Translations under genes and position numbers: made by a program | Shown here: positions 55,152 to 64,000 of the stretch, in pieces | Numbering within the stretch: the first letter of the stretch is position 1 | Layout of the letters: each line of letters begins with the position of its first letter | Assembly (NCBI GenBank): GCA_963800065.1 | Contig: CAWCZO010000007.1 | Location: forward strand, 259,697 to 323,696 | Source: CAWJFJ01 sp963800065 | GTDB lineage: Bacteria; Actinomycetota; Acidimicrobiia; Acidimicrobiales; UBA8190 | Length of the DNA stretch: 64,000 bases | Direction: 5' to 3' | Notes under the pieces: model-generated | Told to the model about the DNA's origin: nothing | The model's database searches: none | What the model saw: only the letters and a program-made list of their open reading frames with translations

Positions 55152-56218
55152 ATGACGAGAGCGATGAGCAGCCGCGAGGTCAGCAAGCGCCGCCGGGGCC
55201 GGGTCGCTGGCCCTCGGTGCCGGTGCCGCCGGGATCGCCGGGGCGGCGGGCTGGGCGCTGCAGCACCGGGCCGTCTCCCGGTCGACGGCCACGGCCGAGG
55301 CGATGGTGGCCGAGGGCCTGACCCTCACCGACGACCTCCGCCATCACTTCGTGGACGTCGACGACGGCGGCCGCATCCACGTCGTCGAACGTGGCCAGGG
55401 CCCTCGCCCTCGTCCTGCTCCACGGGATCATGCTGAGCTCGGCCCTCTGGGTCCACCAGCTCCGCGACCTGGCCGACCACCACCGGGTCATCGCCGTCGA
55501 CCTCCGGGGCCACGGCCAGTCGCTCCCGGGGTCGACGGCGGTCCGGGATCGAGACCCTGGCGGCCGACGTCCGGGCCGTCCTCGAGGCCCTCGCCGTGGA
55601 GGACGCCGTCGTGGTGGGCCACTCCATGGGGGGCATGGTCGCCCTCCAGCTCGTCCTCGATCTCCGCTCCCGACGAGCGGCGCCGCCGGCTGGCCGGGAT
55701 CGTCCTCACCTCCACCACGGCCGGCCCCTTCGCCTCCCTCCCCGGCTGGGCCGGCGTGGTCCGGCCGACCGGCGCCGGTCACGGCCCGGGCCCTTCTCGT
55801 CGCCGAGCGCTTCGGGGCCAAGGCCCTGCCCTCGCGCGACCTGCGCTGGTGGCTCGTCCGGCTCGGCTTCGGCGCCGATGCGCCCGGCCGGCCCAGGTCC
55901 GCTTCGTGGAGGCCATGCACCGGGGCACCCCGTCGCGGACCCTGGCCGGACCTGATTCCGTCGCTGGCCACCTTCGACCTCTCGGCCCGGCTCGGCTCCC
56001 TCGACGTCCCCGTCCTCGTCGTGGTCGGATCCCACGACAAGCTCACCGCTCCGCGCCTGGCCCGGCGCATGGCCGACGGCCTCCCCGAGGCCCAGCTCGT
56101 CGAGCTGCCCCGCTGCGGCCACATGCCCATGCTCGAGCGCCGTCACGAATTCTCCCGCTGTCCGGTCGCGACCGAGTTCACGGCCAGAGATCTCCGGTGG
56201 CACCGCCCCGGCGGTACC
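55152..56218 (+). CDS. Alpha/beta hydrolase with N-terminal anchor, several breaks, no stop codon seen
   Basis: An alpha/beta-fold hydrolase of unknown substrate. The oxyanion region is LVLLHGIMLSSALWVHQLRD, the nucleophile elbow VVGHSMGGMVALQLV, the acid near VVVGSHDKLTAPRLARRMAD and the His in LPRCGHMPMLERRHEF. The N-terminus is basic followed by an Ala/Gly-rich hydrophobic segment, so it may be membrane-anchored. Breaks occur near 55217, 55400, 55545, 55670, 55785, 55885 and 55945. No TAA, TAG or TGA occurs in any frame from about 55955 to 56465, so its end before the next gene cannot be placed; 56218 is nominal. A hydrolase between alr and tsaE is common in actinobacteria. Confidence 0.72.
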
Positions 56219-56785
56219 ATGCCACCCTGGACCGAGCTCCGGACCGAGGCCCTGGCTGCACCCGCTGCGCCCTGGCCCGGACCCGCACCCAGGTCGTCTT
56301 CGGGGTCGGGCGACCCCGCCGCCCGGCTCATGTTCGTCGGCGAGGGCCCCGGCCGCGACGAGGACCTGGCCGGCGAGCCCTTCGTGGGCCGGTCGGGAAA
56401 GCTCCTCGACAAGCTCGTCCACCAGGAGCTCGGTCTCGACCGCGACCACGTTCTACATCGCCAACGTGGTGAAGTGCCGGCCACCGGGCAACCGTGACCC
56501 CCTCCCGGCCGAGATCGAGTCGTGCCGGCCCTATCTCGAGGGCCAGCTGGACCTCATCGCGCCCTCGGTGGTGGTGACCCTGGGCAACTTCGCCACCCGC
56601 CTCCTGCTCGAGACGACCGAGGGCATCCGCCGGCTCCGCGGCCGGGTCTACCCCTTCCGGCGGCGGCCACCTGGTCCCGACCTACCACCCGGCCGCGGCA
56701 CTGCGCGGGCGGGGCCGAGGTGGTGGCCGAGATGCGGGCCGATCTGGTCCGGGCCAAGCGACTTCTCGCCGGCGAGACGCCGTGA
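56219..56785 (+). CDS. Family 4-type uracil-DNA glycosylase, frame-broken
   Basis: Removes uracil from DNA and carries an iron-sulfur cluster. The first Cys pair is CTRCALARTRT near 56260. The catalytic-pocket motif is FVGEGPGRDEDLAGEPFVGR. Further Cys lie in KCRPPGNRDPLPAEIESC, and VPTYHPAAALR supplies the conserved His. Breaks are inferred near 56255, 56310, 56450, 56668 and 56705. The ATG at 56219 and stop at 56785 give about 187 residues. It overlaps tsaE by four bases. The exact family (4 or 5) is inferred from motifs. Confidence 0.82.
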
Positions 56786-57353
56786 CCGCGGCGCCGATCG
56801 TGGCGCGCACCTCCTCCGCCGGACGAGACCCGCGAGCTCGCCGCCGCCCTGGCCGCGGACCTCGCCGCCGGGGACCTCCTCCTCCTCGTCGGCGACCTCG
56901 GCACGGGCAAGACGACCTTCACCCAGGGACTGGCCCGCGGTCTCGGGCGTGACCGACCCGGTCACGAGCCCCACCTTCACCCTGGTCCGCGCCTACCCCT
57001 GCGCGGCCGGTGCCGTCCGCACCCTCCTCCACGCCGACCTCTACCGGCTCGACCGCCTGAGCGACGTCGTCGACCTCGGCATCGCCGAGATGGTGGAGGA
57101 CGACTCGGTGGCCGTCGTCGAGTGGGGAGACGTCGCCGCGTCGGTCTTCGGGCCCGACGTCCTCACCGTCCGACCTGGGCTCCGGACCCGGGTCCCACCG
57201 CCCGAGCGCCGCCGGCCGAGCGAGACAGACGGACCGTGACGCTGCGTGCCCGACGGGACCTGGTCGCCGCGCCGCGCCGCCCTGGCGGCACGCGCTCGAG
57301 CCCTGGACGACGCCTGCCGCCGCCGACGCCGCCTGCCGGCGCCGAGGGCGTAG
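56782..57353 (+). CDS. tsaE: tRNA t6A biosynthesis ATPase TsaE, frame-broken
   Basis: ATPase partner of TsaB-TsaD in making threonylcarbamoyl-adenosine (t6A) in tRNA. The P-loop is LLVGDLGTGKTTFTQGLARG, followed by DPVTSPTFTLVRAY and HADLYRLDRLSDVVDLG. VAVVEWGDVAASVFG is the conserved Glu-Trp-Gly block. Breaks occur near 56822, 56942, 57175-57200 and 57275; the TAG at 57351-57353 ends the frame RAALAARARALDDAC. The GTG at 56782 overlaps the glycosylase stop. Confidence 0.87.
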
Positions 57354-57357
57354 CGCC

Positions 57358-58119
57358 GTGCTCGTCCTGGCCGTGGAGTCGGCCACCGACACGGCCGCCG
57401 TGGCCCTGGCCGACGAGGACGGCGCCCTCGGGTCCTTCGTCGTGGCCCGGGGCCGTCGTCACACCGAGACCATCGCCCCCGCCATCGACGCCCTCTGCCG
57501 GCGGGTGGGGGTGGCCCTGGCCGATCTCGACGTCCTCGGCGTCGACGTCGGACCGGGCCTCTTCACCGGACTCCGGGTCGGCGTGGGCACGGTCAAGGCC
57601 CTCGCCTTCGCCCTCGAGCTCCCCGTGGTCACCGCCACCAGCCTCGAGGTCCTGGCCCACGCCGTGGTCGGCTCCGGCGCCGCCGACGGGCGGCTCCTCG
57701 TCCCCGTGGTCGACGCCCGGCGGGGCGAGGTCTTCTCGGCCCGCTTCCGGTGGCGCCGGCCCCCGGCACGCGCACGTCGAGACGGCAGCCGCCACGGCGC
57801 GCGTCCGGTCGCCCGAGGCGTCGCTGGCCGCCGAGCCTGGCCGAGCCTGGGCCGACGGACCCAGTCCGGTCCTGGCCGGGGACGGCGCCCTGCGCTACGG
57901 CGCCGCTCTTCGGGGCCCTCCCCGGGGTCACTCTGGCCGGCCCGGCCTTCGGCGCCCCCCCGGTGGCAGCCCTGGCCGAGCTCTGCCGTGGCCCGGGGCC
58001 TCGCCGGTCACGTCCACGACGGCGCCGGGTCATGCCCCGGTACCTCCGCCAGGCCGACGCCCGGATCAACTGGGAGCAGCGCCTCGCCCCGCCCGGCCGC
58101 CACCGCGGCCGGGGCCTGA
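57358..58119 (+). CDS. tsaB: tRNA t6A biosynthesis protein TsaB, frame-broken
   Basis: Inactive paralogue that dimerises with TsaD. The start LVLAVESATDTAAVALADED, GVDVGPGLFTGLRVGVGTVK and LLVPVVDARRGEVFSARF are in one frame. The rest (VLAGDGALRYG; LFGALPGVTLAGPAFG; YLRQADARINWEQR) lies in others, with breaks near 57765, 57905, 57985 and 58085. YLR-ADARINW near the end is a TsaB hallmark. The GTG at 57358 is five bases after tsaE. Confidence 0.87.
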   Translation: MLVLAVESATDTAAVALADEDGALGSFVVARGRRHTETIAPAIDALCRRVGVALADLDVLGVDVGPGLFTGLRVGVGTVKALAFALELPVVTATSLEVLAHAVVGSGAADGRLLVPVVDARRGEVFSARFRWRRPPARARRDGSRHGARPVARGVAGRRAWPSLGRRTQSGPGRGRRPALRRRSSGPSPGSLWPARPSAPPRWQPWPSSAVARGLAGHVHDGAGSCPGTSARPTPGSTGSSASPRPAATAAGA

Positions 58120-58121
58120 CG

Positions 58122-58692
58122 ATGACCGACGGACTGGGAGACACCGGACGACGGCGACGGCCCGGCCGGGAGGTGGCCGGCGCCGTCCGGATCGCCCCCT
58201 TCCGCCGCCGCCACCTCCGGTCCGTCGTCCGCATCGAGGAGGACGCCTATCCCCGGCCGTGGTCGGCGACGCTCTTTCTCTCGGAGCTGGCCCAGCGGTC
58301 GTCCAGGCGCTACACCGTGGGCACCATCGGCCCCATCGTCGTCGGCTACGCCGGCCTCATGCTCGTCGAGGACGAGGGCCACGTCACCACCTTGACCGTC
58401 GACCCCGGCTGGCACCACCGCGGGCATCGGGACCGTCCTGCTCGCCGACCTGGCCCGGGCCGCCCCCGGCCTCGGGGTCCGCCACCTGACCCTCGAGGTC
58501 CGGGTGGGCAACGTCGCCGCCCAGGCCCTCTACCGCCGCTTCGGCTTCGCCCCCGTCGGGGTCCGGAAGAACTACTACGCCGAGACGGGCGAGGACGCCA
58601 TCATCATGTGGGCCCGCGACATCGACACCGCCGCCTACGCCGAGCGCCTGGCCGCCATCGAGGCCGACGTCCACCGGGACCTGACGGCGTGA
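58122..58692 (+). CDS. rimI: Ribosomal protein S18 alanine N-acetyltransferase RimI, one +1 break
   Basis: GNAT acetyltransferase of the RimI group. RIAPFRRRHLRSVVRIEEDA and YPRPWSATLFLSEL match the RimI start. The acetyl-CoA loop HHRGIGTVLLADLARAAP is restored by removing one G near 58421. LEVRVGNVAAQALYRRFGFA and GVRKNYYAETGEDAIIMW are the diagnostic C-terminal blocks. Repaired length is about 190 residues, with about 25 extra at the N-terminus. Overlaps tsaD by four bases. Confidence 0.9.
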
Positions 58693-59760
58693 CCGGTGCC
58701 GGCCTGCTCCTCGGCATCGAGACCTCGTGCGACGAGACGGCCGCCGCCGTGGTCGTCGCCGACGGCGAGGTCCGGTCCACGGTGGTCTCGTCCCAGATCG
58801 ACCTCCACGCCGCCTACGGCGGGGTCGTCCCCGAGATCGCCGGCCGGGCCCATCTCGAGCTCCTCCCGGCCGTCCTGGCCGCGGCCCTGGACGGCGCCGG
58901 TCTGTCCGGCGCCGGCCCCCGGTCTCGGCCGCCGTGGCCGCCACCTCGGGCCCCGGCCTCATCGGGTCGCTCCTCGTGGGCCTGAGCGAGGCCAAGGCCC
59001 TGGCCCTGGCCTGGGACGTCCCCTTCGTGGCCGTCAACCACCTCGAGGGCCATCTCTTCGCCGCCCTCCTCGACCACCCCGATCTCGCCGGGCCCACCCC
59101 GAGGGGACCCGCGACGGACCACCCCGATCGGTCCGACCGCCTGGCCCCTCGTGGTGGCCCTCGTCTCGGGCGGCCACTCCCTGATCGTCTCCATGGAGGG
59201 CCCCGGCCGCTACCGGCTCCTCGGGCAGACCCTCGACGACGCCGCCGGGGAGGCCTTCGACAAGGTGGCCCGCTTCCTCGGCCTCGGCTATCCCGGCGGC
59301 CCCGCCATCGAGCGGGCCGCGGCCGGTGGCGACCCCGCGCCTTCGCCTTCCCCCGGTCCATGCTGGCCGACGGCCTCGACCTGTCCTTCAGCGGCCTCAA
59401 GACGGCCGTCGTCCGGGCCGTGGAGGCCCACCCCGACGCCTCCAACGAGGACGTGGCCGCCTCGTTCCAGCAGGCGGTGGTGGACGTCCTGGTGGCCAAG
59501 GTCGTCCGGGCGGCCCGGCCGTCGGCGCCCGGGGCCTGTGCCTGGCCGGCGGGGTGGCGGCCAACGGGCCCGCTACGGGCCGCCCTGCGGTCGGCGCGGC
59601 GACCGAGCTGGGCATCCCCGTCTACCTGCCCAGCCGGGCCATGTGCACCGACAACGCCTCCATGATCGCCGCCGCCGCCTGGTGGCAGCTCGAGCACCTG
59701 GGCCCGAGCCCCCTCGACACGGCCGCCGATCCCAACCTCCGCCTCAGGCTCCTGGCCTGA
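58689..59760 (+). CDS. tsaD: tRNA threonylcarbamoyltransferase TsaD, frame-broken
   Basis: Transfers the threonylcarbamoyl group to A37 of tRNAs reading ANN codons. LLLGIETSCDETAAAVVVAD is the family start. Metal-binding HxxxH is in VNHLEGHLFAALL. LVSGGHSLIVSMEGPGRYRL, GQTLDDAAGEAFDKVAR, LSFSGLKTAVVRAVE, LAGGVAAN and CTDNASMIAAAAWW follow in order. Breaks occur near 58920, 59145, 59336, 59525 and 59570. The GTG at 58689 overlaps the rimI stop. Repaired length is about 355 residues, normal. Confidence 0.92.
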
Positions 59761-59814
59761 CCGAGGCCCCGGTCGCGGGTCGCCGTCGCCGCGCGGTCGC
59801 CGGGCCCGCTATCG

Positions 59815-59841
59815 TTAGCACTCGCAAGGTTAGAGTGCTAA
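59815..59841 (+). promoter_or_regulatory. CIRCE operator (HrcA site)
   Basis: TTAGCACTC, nine bases, GAGTGCTAA: an exact match to the CIRCE inverted repeat. It lies 28 bases before groES, and a TATCGT box (59810-59815) abuts it as a possible -10. HrcA bound here would repress groES-groEL until heat shock. The hrcA gene is not in the window. Confidence 0.97.
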
Positions 59842-59868
59842 CAGGTGCCCACAGGAGGCTCGTCAGTC

Positions 59869-60166
59869 ATGAAGCTCCATCCCCTCGAGGACCGGATCGT
59901 CGTCCGCCCCGGTGAGTCCGAAGAGACCACGGCCTCCGGGCTCGTCATCCCCGACACCGCCAAGGAGAAGCCACAGCAGGGCGAGGTTCTCGCCGCCGGT
60001 CCCGGCCGTCGCGCCGAGACCAGCGGGCGAGCTCATCCCCATCGATGTCAAGGTCGGTGACACCGTCGTCTACTCGAAGTACGGCGGCACCGAGATCACG
60101 ATCGACGGCGAGGACCTCCTCATCCTCTCCGGCCGTGACGTCCTCGCCAAAGTCCTGAAGAAGTAG
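59869..60166 (+). CDS. groES: Co-chaperonin GroES, one +1 break
   Basis: Lid of the GroEL chamber. KLHPLEDRIVVRPGESEETT, then ASGLVIPDTAKEKPQQGEVL, and after an extra C near 60029, ELIPIDVKVGDTVVYSKYGG. It ends DVLAKVLKK. AGGAGG precedes the ATG at 59869. Repaired length is about 98 residues, normal. Confidence 0.97.
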
Positions 60167-60178
60167 TCGGAAGGTCGG

Positions 60179-61836
60179 ATGTCCAAGATCCTGAAGTTCG
60201 ACGAGGCGGCGCGCCGCGGCCTCGAGGCCGGCGTGAACAAGCTGGCCGACACGGTGAAGGTGACGCTCGGCCCGAAGGGCCGCAACGTCGTCATCGACAA
60301 GAAGTTCGGTGCCCCCACCATCACCAACGACGGCGTCACCATCGCCCGTGAGGTGGAGCTGGAGGACCCGTTCGAGAACATGGGTGCCCAGCTGGTGAAG
60401 GAGGTCGCCACCAAGACGAACGACGTCGCCGGTGACGGCACCACCACGGCCACCGTCCTGGCCCAGGCCCTCATCCACGAGGGTCTGCGCAACGTGGCCG
60501 CCGGCGCCAGCCCCATGGCGCTCAAGAAGGGCATGGAGAAGGGCGTCGCCGCCGCGGTGGCCGCCATCAAGAAGCAGTCCAAGGAGATCGACTCCAAGCA
60601 CGAGATCGCCCAGGTGGCCGCCATCTCGGCGGCCGACCGAACATCGGCGACGTCCTGGCCGAGGCCATCGACAAGGTGGGCAAGGACGGGACCGTCACGG
60701 TGGAGGAGTCGAACACCTTCGGGCTCGAGCTCGAGTTCACCGAGGGGATGCAGTTCGACAAGGGCTTCCTCTCGCCGTACTTCGTGACCGACCCCGAGCG
60801 CCAGGAGGCCGTCCTCGACGACCCCTTCGTGCTCATCGCCAACCAGAAGGTCTCGGCCGTCCACGACCTCGTCCCCGTCCTCGAGAAGATCATGCAGACG
60901 GGCAAGCCCCTGCTGATCATCGCCGAGGACGTCGACGGCGAGGCGCTGGCCACCCTGGTGGTGAACAAGATCCGCGGCACGTTCACGTCGGTGGCGGTGA
61001 AGGCCCCCGGCTTCGGCGAGCGCCGCAAGGCCATGCTCCAGGACCTCGCCGTCCTGACCGGCGGTCAGGTGATCTCCGAGGAGATCGGCCTGAAGCTCGA
61101 GAACACGACCGTCGACCTGCTCGGTTCGCGCCCGGAAGGTCATCATCACCAAGGACGACACCACCGTCGTCGACGGTGGCGGGTGACGCCGACGACGTGA
61201 AGGGCCGGATCGCCCAGATCAAGCGTGAGATCGAGGACACCGACTCGGACTGGGACCGCGAGAAGCTCCAGGAGCGCCTGGCCAAGCTGGCCGGCGGTGT
61301 CGCCGTCGTCGCGCGTCGGGGCGGCCACCGAGGTGGAGCTCAAGGAGAAGAAGCACCGTATCGAGGACGCCCTCTCGGCCACCCGGGCCGCCATCGAGGA
61401 GGGCATCGTCGCCGGCGGCGGGACCGCGCTGGTCCGCAGCCGGGCGGCCGTCGAGAAGGTGGCCAAGAGCCTCGACGGGGACGAGGCCACCGGTGCCCGC
61501 ATCGTGGCCAAGGCCCTCGACGAGCCTCTCAAGTGGATCGCCATCAACGCCGGCCTCGAAGGGGCGGTGACCGTCCGCCAGGTGGAGTCCGAGACCGGGA
61601 CGACCGGCCTGAACGCCGCCACCGGGGCGTTCGAGGACCTGGTGAAGGCCGGAGTGATCGACCCGGCCAAGGTGACCCGGTCGGCGCTGCAGAACGCTGC
61701 GTCGGTGGCCGGGCTCCTGCTCACCACCGAGGCCCTGGTGGCCGACAAGCCCGAGAAGTCCGACGGCGGGGCCGCCGCCGCTGCTGCCGCCGGTATGGGT
61801 GGCATGGGCGGTATGGGCGGCATGGGAATGATGTAA
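60179..61836 (+). CDS. groEL: Chaperonin GroEL, four breaks
   Basis: Sixty-kDa chaperonin. KVTLGPKGRNVVIDKKFGAP and the ATPase motif NDVAGDGTTTATVLAQ are intact. EESNTFGLELEFTEGMQFDK and VKAPGFGERRKAMLQDLAVL follow. Breaks: a missing base near 60641 (ISAAD-NIGDVL) and extra bases near 61132 (LLGSARKVIITK), 61181 (VVDGAGDADD) and 61311 (GVAVVRVGAATEVE). The C-terminus is the Gly-Met repeat GMGGMGGMGGMGMM typical of GroEL with encapsulating tails. Repaired length is about 551 residues, normal. Confidence 0.96.
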
Positions 61837-61890
61837 GAGGTCCGACCTCTCGGGCCGGCTCCGTCCCACGACGGTGGCGGCCGACGGGTG

Positions 61891-61927
61891 ACGACGCGGC
61901 CGGGCCTTCGGGTCCGGCCGTCGTCGT
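61891..61927 (+). terminator. Hairpin terminator after groEL
   Basis: ACGACG-CGGCCGG pairs with CCGGCCG-TCGTCGT (one bulged T) around a CCTTCGGG loop, about 55 bases after the groEL stop. There is no T run, as is common for high-GC actinobacterial terminators. Confidence 0.5.
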
Positions 61928-61967
61928 GTCCCGGGGCCCTCGACGACCGGCGTAGCGTGCACGTCCG

Positions 61968-62759
61968 ATGGCGGAGACCGGGGAGGGGACCGACAGCACC
62001 CTCCCTCGGGGCCGACGGGTCGCCCCCACCCCCCGGGAGGGGGGGCGACAGGTCATCCCGCGACCCCCGACGGCCCACGCCGGGTCCCCGGCCCCGTGGA
62101 CCGGGCTCCCCCGGCAGCGGCGGCGGGGGATCACCGTGGCCCGGGTGCGCCGGGCCGTCTCCGGTTCCCGGTCGATGCCCGACGGGGGCCGACCGGTGCC
62201 GGCCGACGCCTTTCCCGATCCGGGGTCACCGTCCGCCGTCCTGGTGGCCGTCTTCGAGGAGGAGGGCGAGGCCCGGGTGGTCCTCACCCGACGGTCCGCC
62301 CATCTGCGGTCCCACCGCGGTGAGGTGAGCTTCCCCGGGGGCCGGCTCGACGGGGGGGAGACGCCCGAGGAGGGAGCCCTGCGGGAAGCGGCCGAGGAGA
62401 TCGGTCTCGACCCCGGCCCGGTGGAGCCGGTGGGACGGCTGACGGCGGTGACGACGTTCTCGGCGGGGAGCACGATCACGCCGGTGGTCGGTCTCCTTCC
62501 CGGTCGACCGCAGCTGGTACCGAGCCCCACCGAGGTCGAGCACGTCTTCGACGTGGCCCTGGCCGAACTGGCCGACGCCTCGATGTTCCGGGAGGAGTGG
62601 TGGACGGTGCCGGGGCGCTCACCGGCGGTCGTCGCCGGGGACGACGTCCCCGGCGACGCCCCCTTCCCGGTCTGGTTCTTCGAGCTGCCCGACGACACCG
62701 TCTGGGGCGCCACCGCCCGGATGCTCGTCGAGCTGCTTCGGCTCGTCCTCGAGGTCTGA
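61968..62759 (+). CDS. Nudix hydrolase, CoA pyrophosphatase-like (NudL group)
   Basis: Intact frame. The Nudix box GGRLDGGETPEEGALREAAE plus EIGL fits the G-x5-E-x7-REUxEExGU consensus. Just before it, LTRRSAHLRSHRGEVSFPGG is the extra signature of the CoA-diphosphate-hydrolysing subgroup. The C-terminal half (VVGLLPGRPQLVPSPTEVEH; VWFFELPDDTVWGATARML) also matches. The ATG at 61968 yields 263 residues, with about 60 non-conserved at the front; ATG at 62175 or GTG at 62139 would give the usual 195-210. Confidence 0.85.
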   Translation: MAETGEGTDSTLPRGRRVAPTPREGGRQVIPRPPTAHAGSPAPWTGLPRQRRRGITVARVRRAVSGSRSMPDGGRPVPADAFPDPGSPSAVLVAVFEEEGEARVVLTRRSAHLRSHRGEVSFPGGRLDGGETPEEGALREAAEEIGLDPGPVEPVGRLTAVTTFSAGSTITPVVGLLPGRPQLVPSPTEVEHVFDVALAELADASMFREEWWTVPGRSPAVVAGDDVPGDAPFPVWFFELPDDTVWGATARMLVELLRLVLEV

Positions 62760-62900
62760 CCGGGGCGTCGGTCGGCGGCGGTCGACCGGTGGGGGGGTCC
62801 GACGAGCACCGCCGGGGTCGGCGCCCCCGGACGGTATCGTGGTGAGACGCTGGCGGGCGCGACGGCGGTGCGCAACGGAGCGTCACGAGGAGGCACGCAG

Positions 62901-64000
62901 GTGGCTGACATCGAGATCGGCATCTACAAGTCGGGCCGCCAGGCCTACGGGTTCGACGACATCGCCATCGTCCCCAGCCGTCGGACACGCGATCCCGAGG
63001 ATGTCGACATCTCGTGGGAGATCGACGCCTTCCGTTTCGACCTCCCCCTCATGGCGGCGGCCATGGACGGCGTGGTGAGCCCGCGGACGGCGATCGAGAT
63101 CGGTCGTCTGGGCGGTCTGGCCGTGCTCAATCTCGAGGGCCTGTGGACCCGCTACGAGGATCCCGACGGGTTGTTCGACGAGATCGCCAAGCTCGACGAC
63201 GACAAGGCCACCGCCCGGATGCAACAGATGTACCTCGAGCCGATCAAGCCCGAGCTCGTCACCGAGCGGATCCGTGAGATCAACGCCGCCGGCGTGAGGT
63301 CGTGCGCCTCGGTGACGCCCCAGCGGACCACCGAGCTGGCCCCGGCCATCCTGGCCGGAGAGCTCGACATGCTCGTCATCCAGGGCACGGTGGTCTCCGC
63401 CGAGCACGTCTCGAAGACGGTGGAGCCGCTCAACCTGAAGAAGTTCATCCGGGAATTCGATCTCCCCGTGATCGTCGGAGGGTGCGCCTCGTACCAGGCC
63501 GCCCTGCACCTCATGCGGACCGGCGCCGTGGGGGTTCTCGTCGGTGTCGGCCCCGGCAACGCCTGCACCACCAGGGGGGTGCTCGGGATCGGGGTGCCGC
63601 AGGCGACGGCCATCGCCGACGTGGCCGGGGCCCGGATGCGCCACCTCGACGAGACCAACGTCTACGTCCACGTCATCGCCGACGGGGGGATGAGCCGGGG
63701 CGGTGACATCGCCAAGGCCATCGCCTGCGGTGCCGACGCCGTCATGCTCGGGTCGCCGCTGTCGTCGGCCCAGGAGGCCCCGTGCCGGGGATTCCACTGG
63801 GGCATGGCCACCTTCCACCCCACCCTGCCGCGCGGCGCCCGGGTGCGGACGACGGTGCGGGGGACGATGAAGGAGATCCTCCTCGGTCCGGCCCACGAGA
63901 ACGACGGTCGGATGAACCTGTTCGGCGCCCTGAAGACGTCGATGGCGACGTGCGGGTACCAGTCGGTGAAGGAGTTCCAGAAGGCGGAGGTGATGATCGC
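62901..64000 (+). CDS. guaB3: GuaB3-type IMP dehydrogenase family protein, cut by window end
   Basis: Member of the actinobacterial GuaB3 branch of the IMPDH/GMP reductase family, acting in guanine nucleotide metabolism. It starts ADIEIGIYKSGRQAYGFDDI after the GTG at 62901, with GAGGAGG eight bases upstream. The catalytic Cys is in VGVGPGNACTTRGVLGIGVP, with phosphate-binding blocks VHVIADGGMSRGGDIAKAIA and ADAVMLGSPLSS. No CBS domains interrupt the barrel, as expected for GuaB3. The frame is intact to the window edge, about 366 residues, and only the last few are missing. Whether GuaB3 itself oxidises IMP is not settled for all members. Confidence 0.92.
   Translation, partial: MADIEIGIYKSGRQAYGFDDIAIVPSRRTRDPEDVDISWEIDAFRFDLPLMAAAMDGVVSPRTAIEIGRLGGLAVLNLEGLWTRYEDPDGLFDEIAKLDDDKATARMQQMYLEPIKPELVTERIREINAAGVRSCASVTPQRTTELAPAILAGELDMLVIQGTVVSAEHVSKTVEPLNLKKFIREFDLPVIVGGCASYQAALHLMRTGAVGVLVGVGPGNACTTRGVLGIGVPQATAIADVAGARMRHLDETNVYVHVIADGGMSRGGDIAKAIACGADAVMLGSPLSSAQEAPCRGFHWGMATFHPTLPRGARVRTTVRGTMKEILLGPAHENDGRMNLFGALKTSMATCGYQSVKEFQKAEVMI

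Overview
The window is about 70% G+C and looks like a chromosomal segment of a high-GC actinobacterium. Gene order, a GuaB3-type IMP dehydrogenase, GTG/TTG starts, zinc-type S14, S4 and L36, and a Thr-rich secreted protein fit an Acidimicrobiia-like lineage. That placement is an inference from gene content and recalled protein similarity, not from a tree.

Layout. (1) 0-13 kb is a mixed block: undecaprenyl-diphosphatase (uppP), a UDP-sulfoquinovose synthase (sqdB) behind PhoP-box-like repeats, a LytR-CpsA-Psr cell-wall ligase, an unknown Thr-tailed membrane protein, citrate synthase, an acyl-CoA thioesterase, a family 1 glycosidase, a GtrA protein, YajQ, tRNA-Tyr, an MptB-like mannosyltransferase and a GNAT acetyltransferase. 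(2) 12.8-17.4 kb holds tRNA-Thr, tRNA-Met, rpmG, tRNA-Trp, secE-nusG-rplK-rplA and rplJ-rplL. (3) 17.4-25.4 kb is rpoB-rpoC behind tandem promoters. (4) 25.5-47.8 kb is the str, S10, spc and alpha ribosomal operons run together, with secY, adk, map, infA and truA. (5) 47.8-58.7 kb carries rplM-rpsI, glmM, glmS, acpS, nnr, alr, a hydrolase, a uracil-DNA glycosylase and tsaE-tsaB-rimI. (6) 58.7-64 kb has tsaD, CIRCE-groES-groEL, a Nudix hydrolase and guaB3, which is cut by the window end.

Almost everything is core machinery: transcription, translation, protein export, envelope precursor synthesis (glmM, glmS, alr, uppP), the t6A tRNA modification set and chaperonins. Regulation visible in the DNA includes CIRCE before groES, sigma-70-like promoters before rpoB, rpsL and rplM, and structured leaders before rplJ, rplC and rplM.

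The dominant oddity is more than 50 single-base frame breaks, nearly all +1 and many in C or G runs. They hit single-copy essential genes (rpoB, rpoC, secY, adk, map, infA, groEL), while long stretches such as 24.2-31.9 kb and 43.8-49.6 kb are clean. Base-level sequence error is the most economical explanation. I therefore give gene spans across the breaks, with the inferred break sites. The most interesting biology is the sqdB gene with its PhoP-like repeats, the paired hairpin leader between rpsJ and rplC, and the long acidic tails on several ribosomal proteins.
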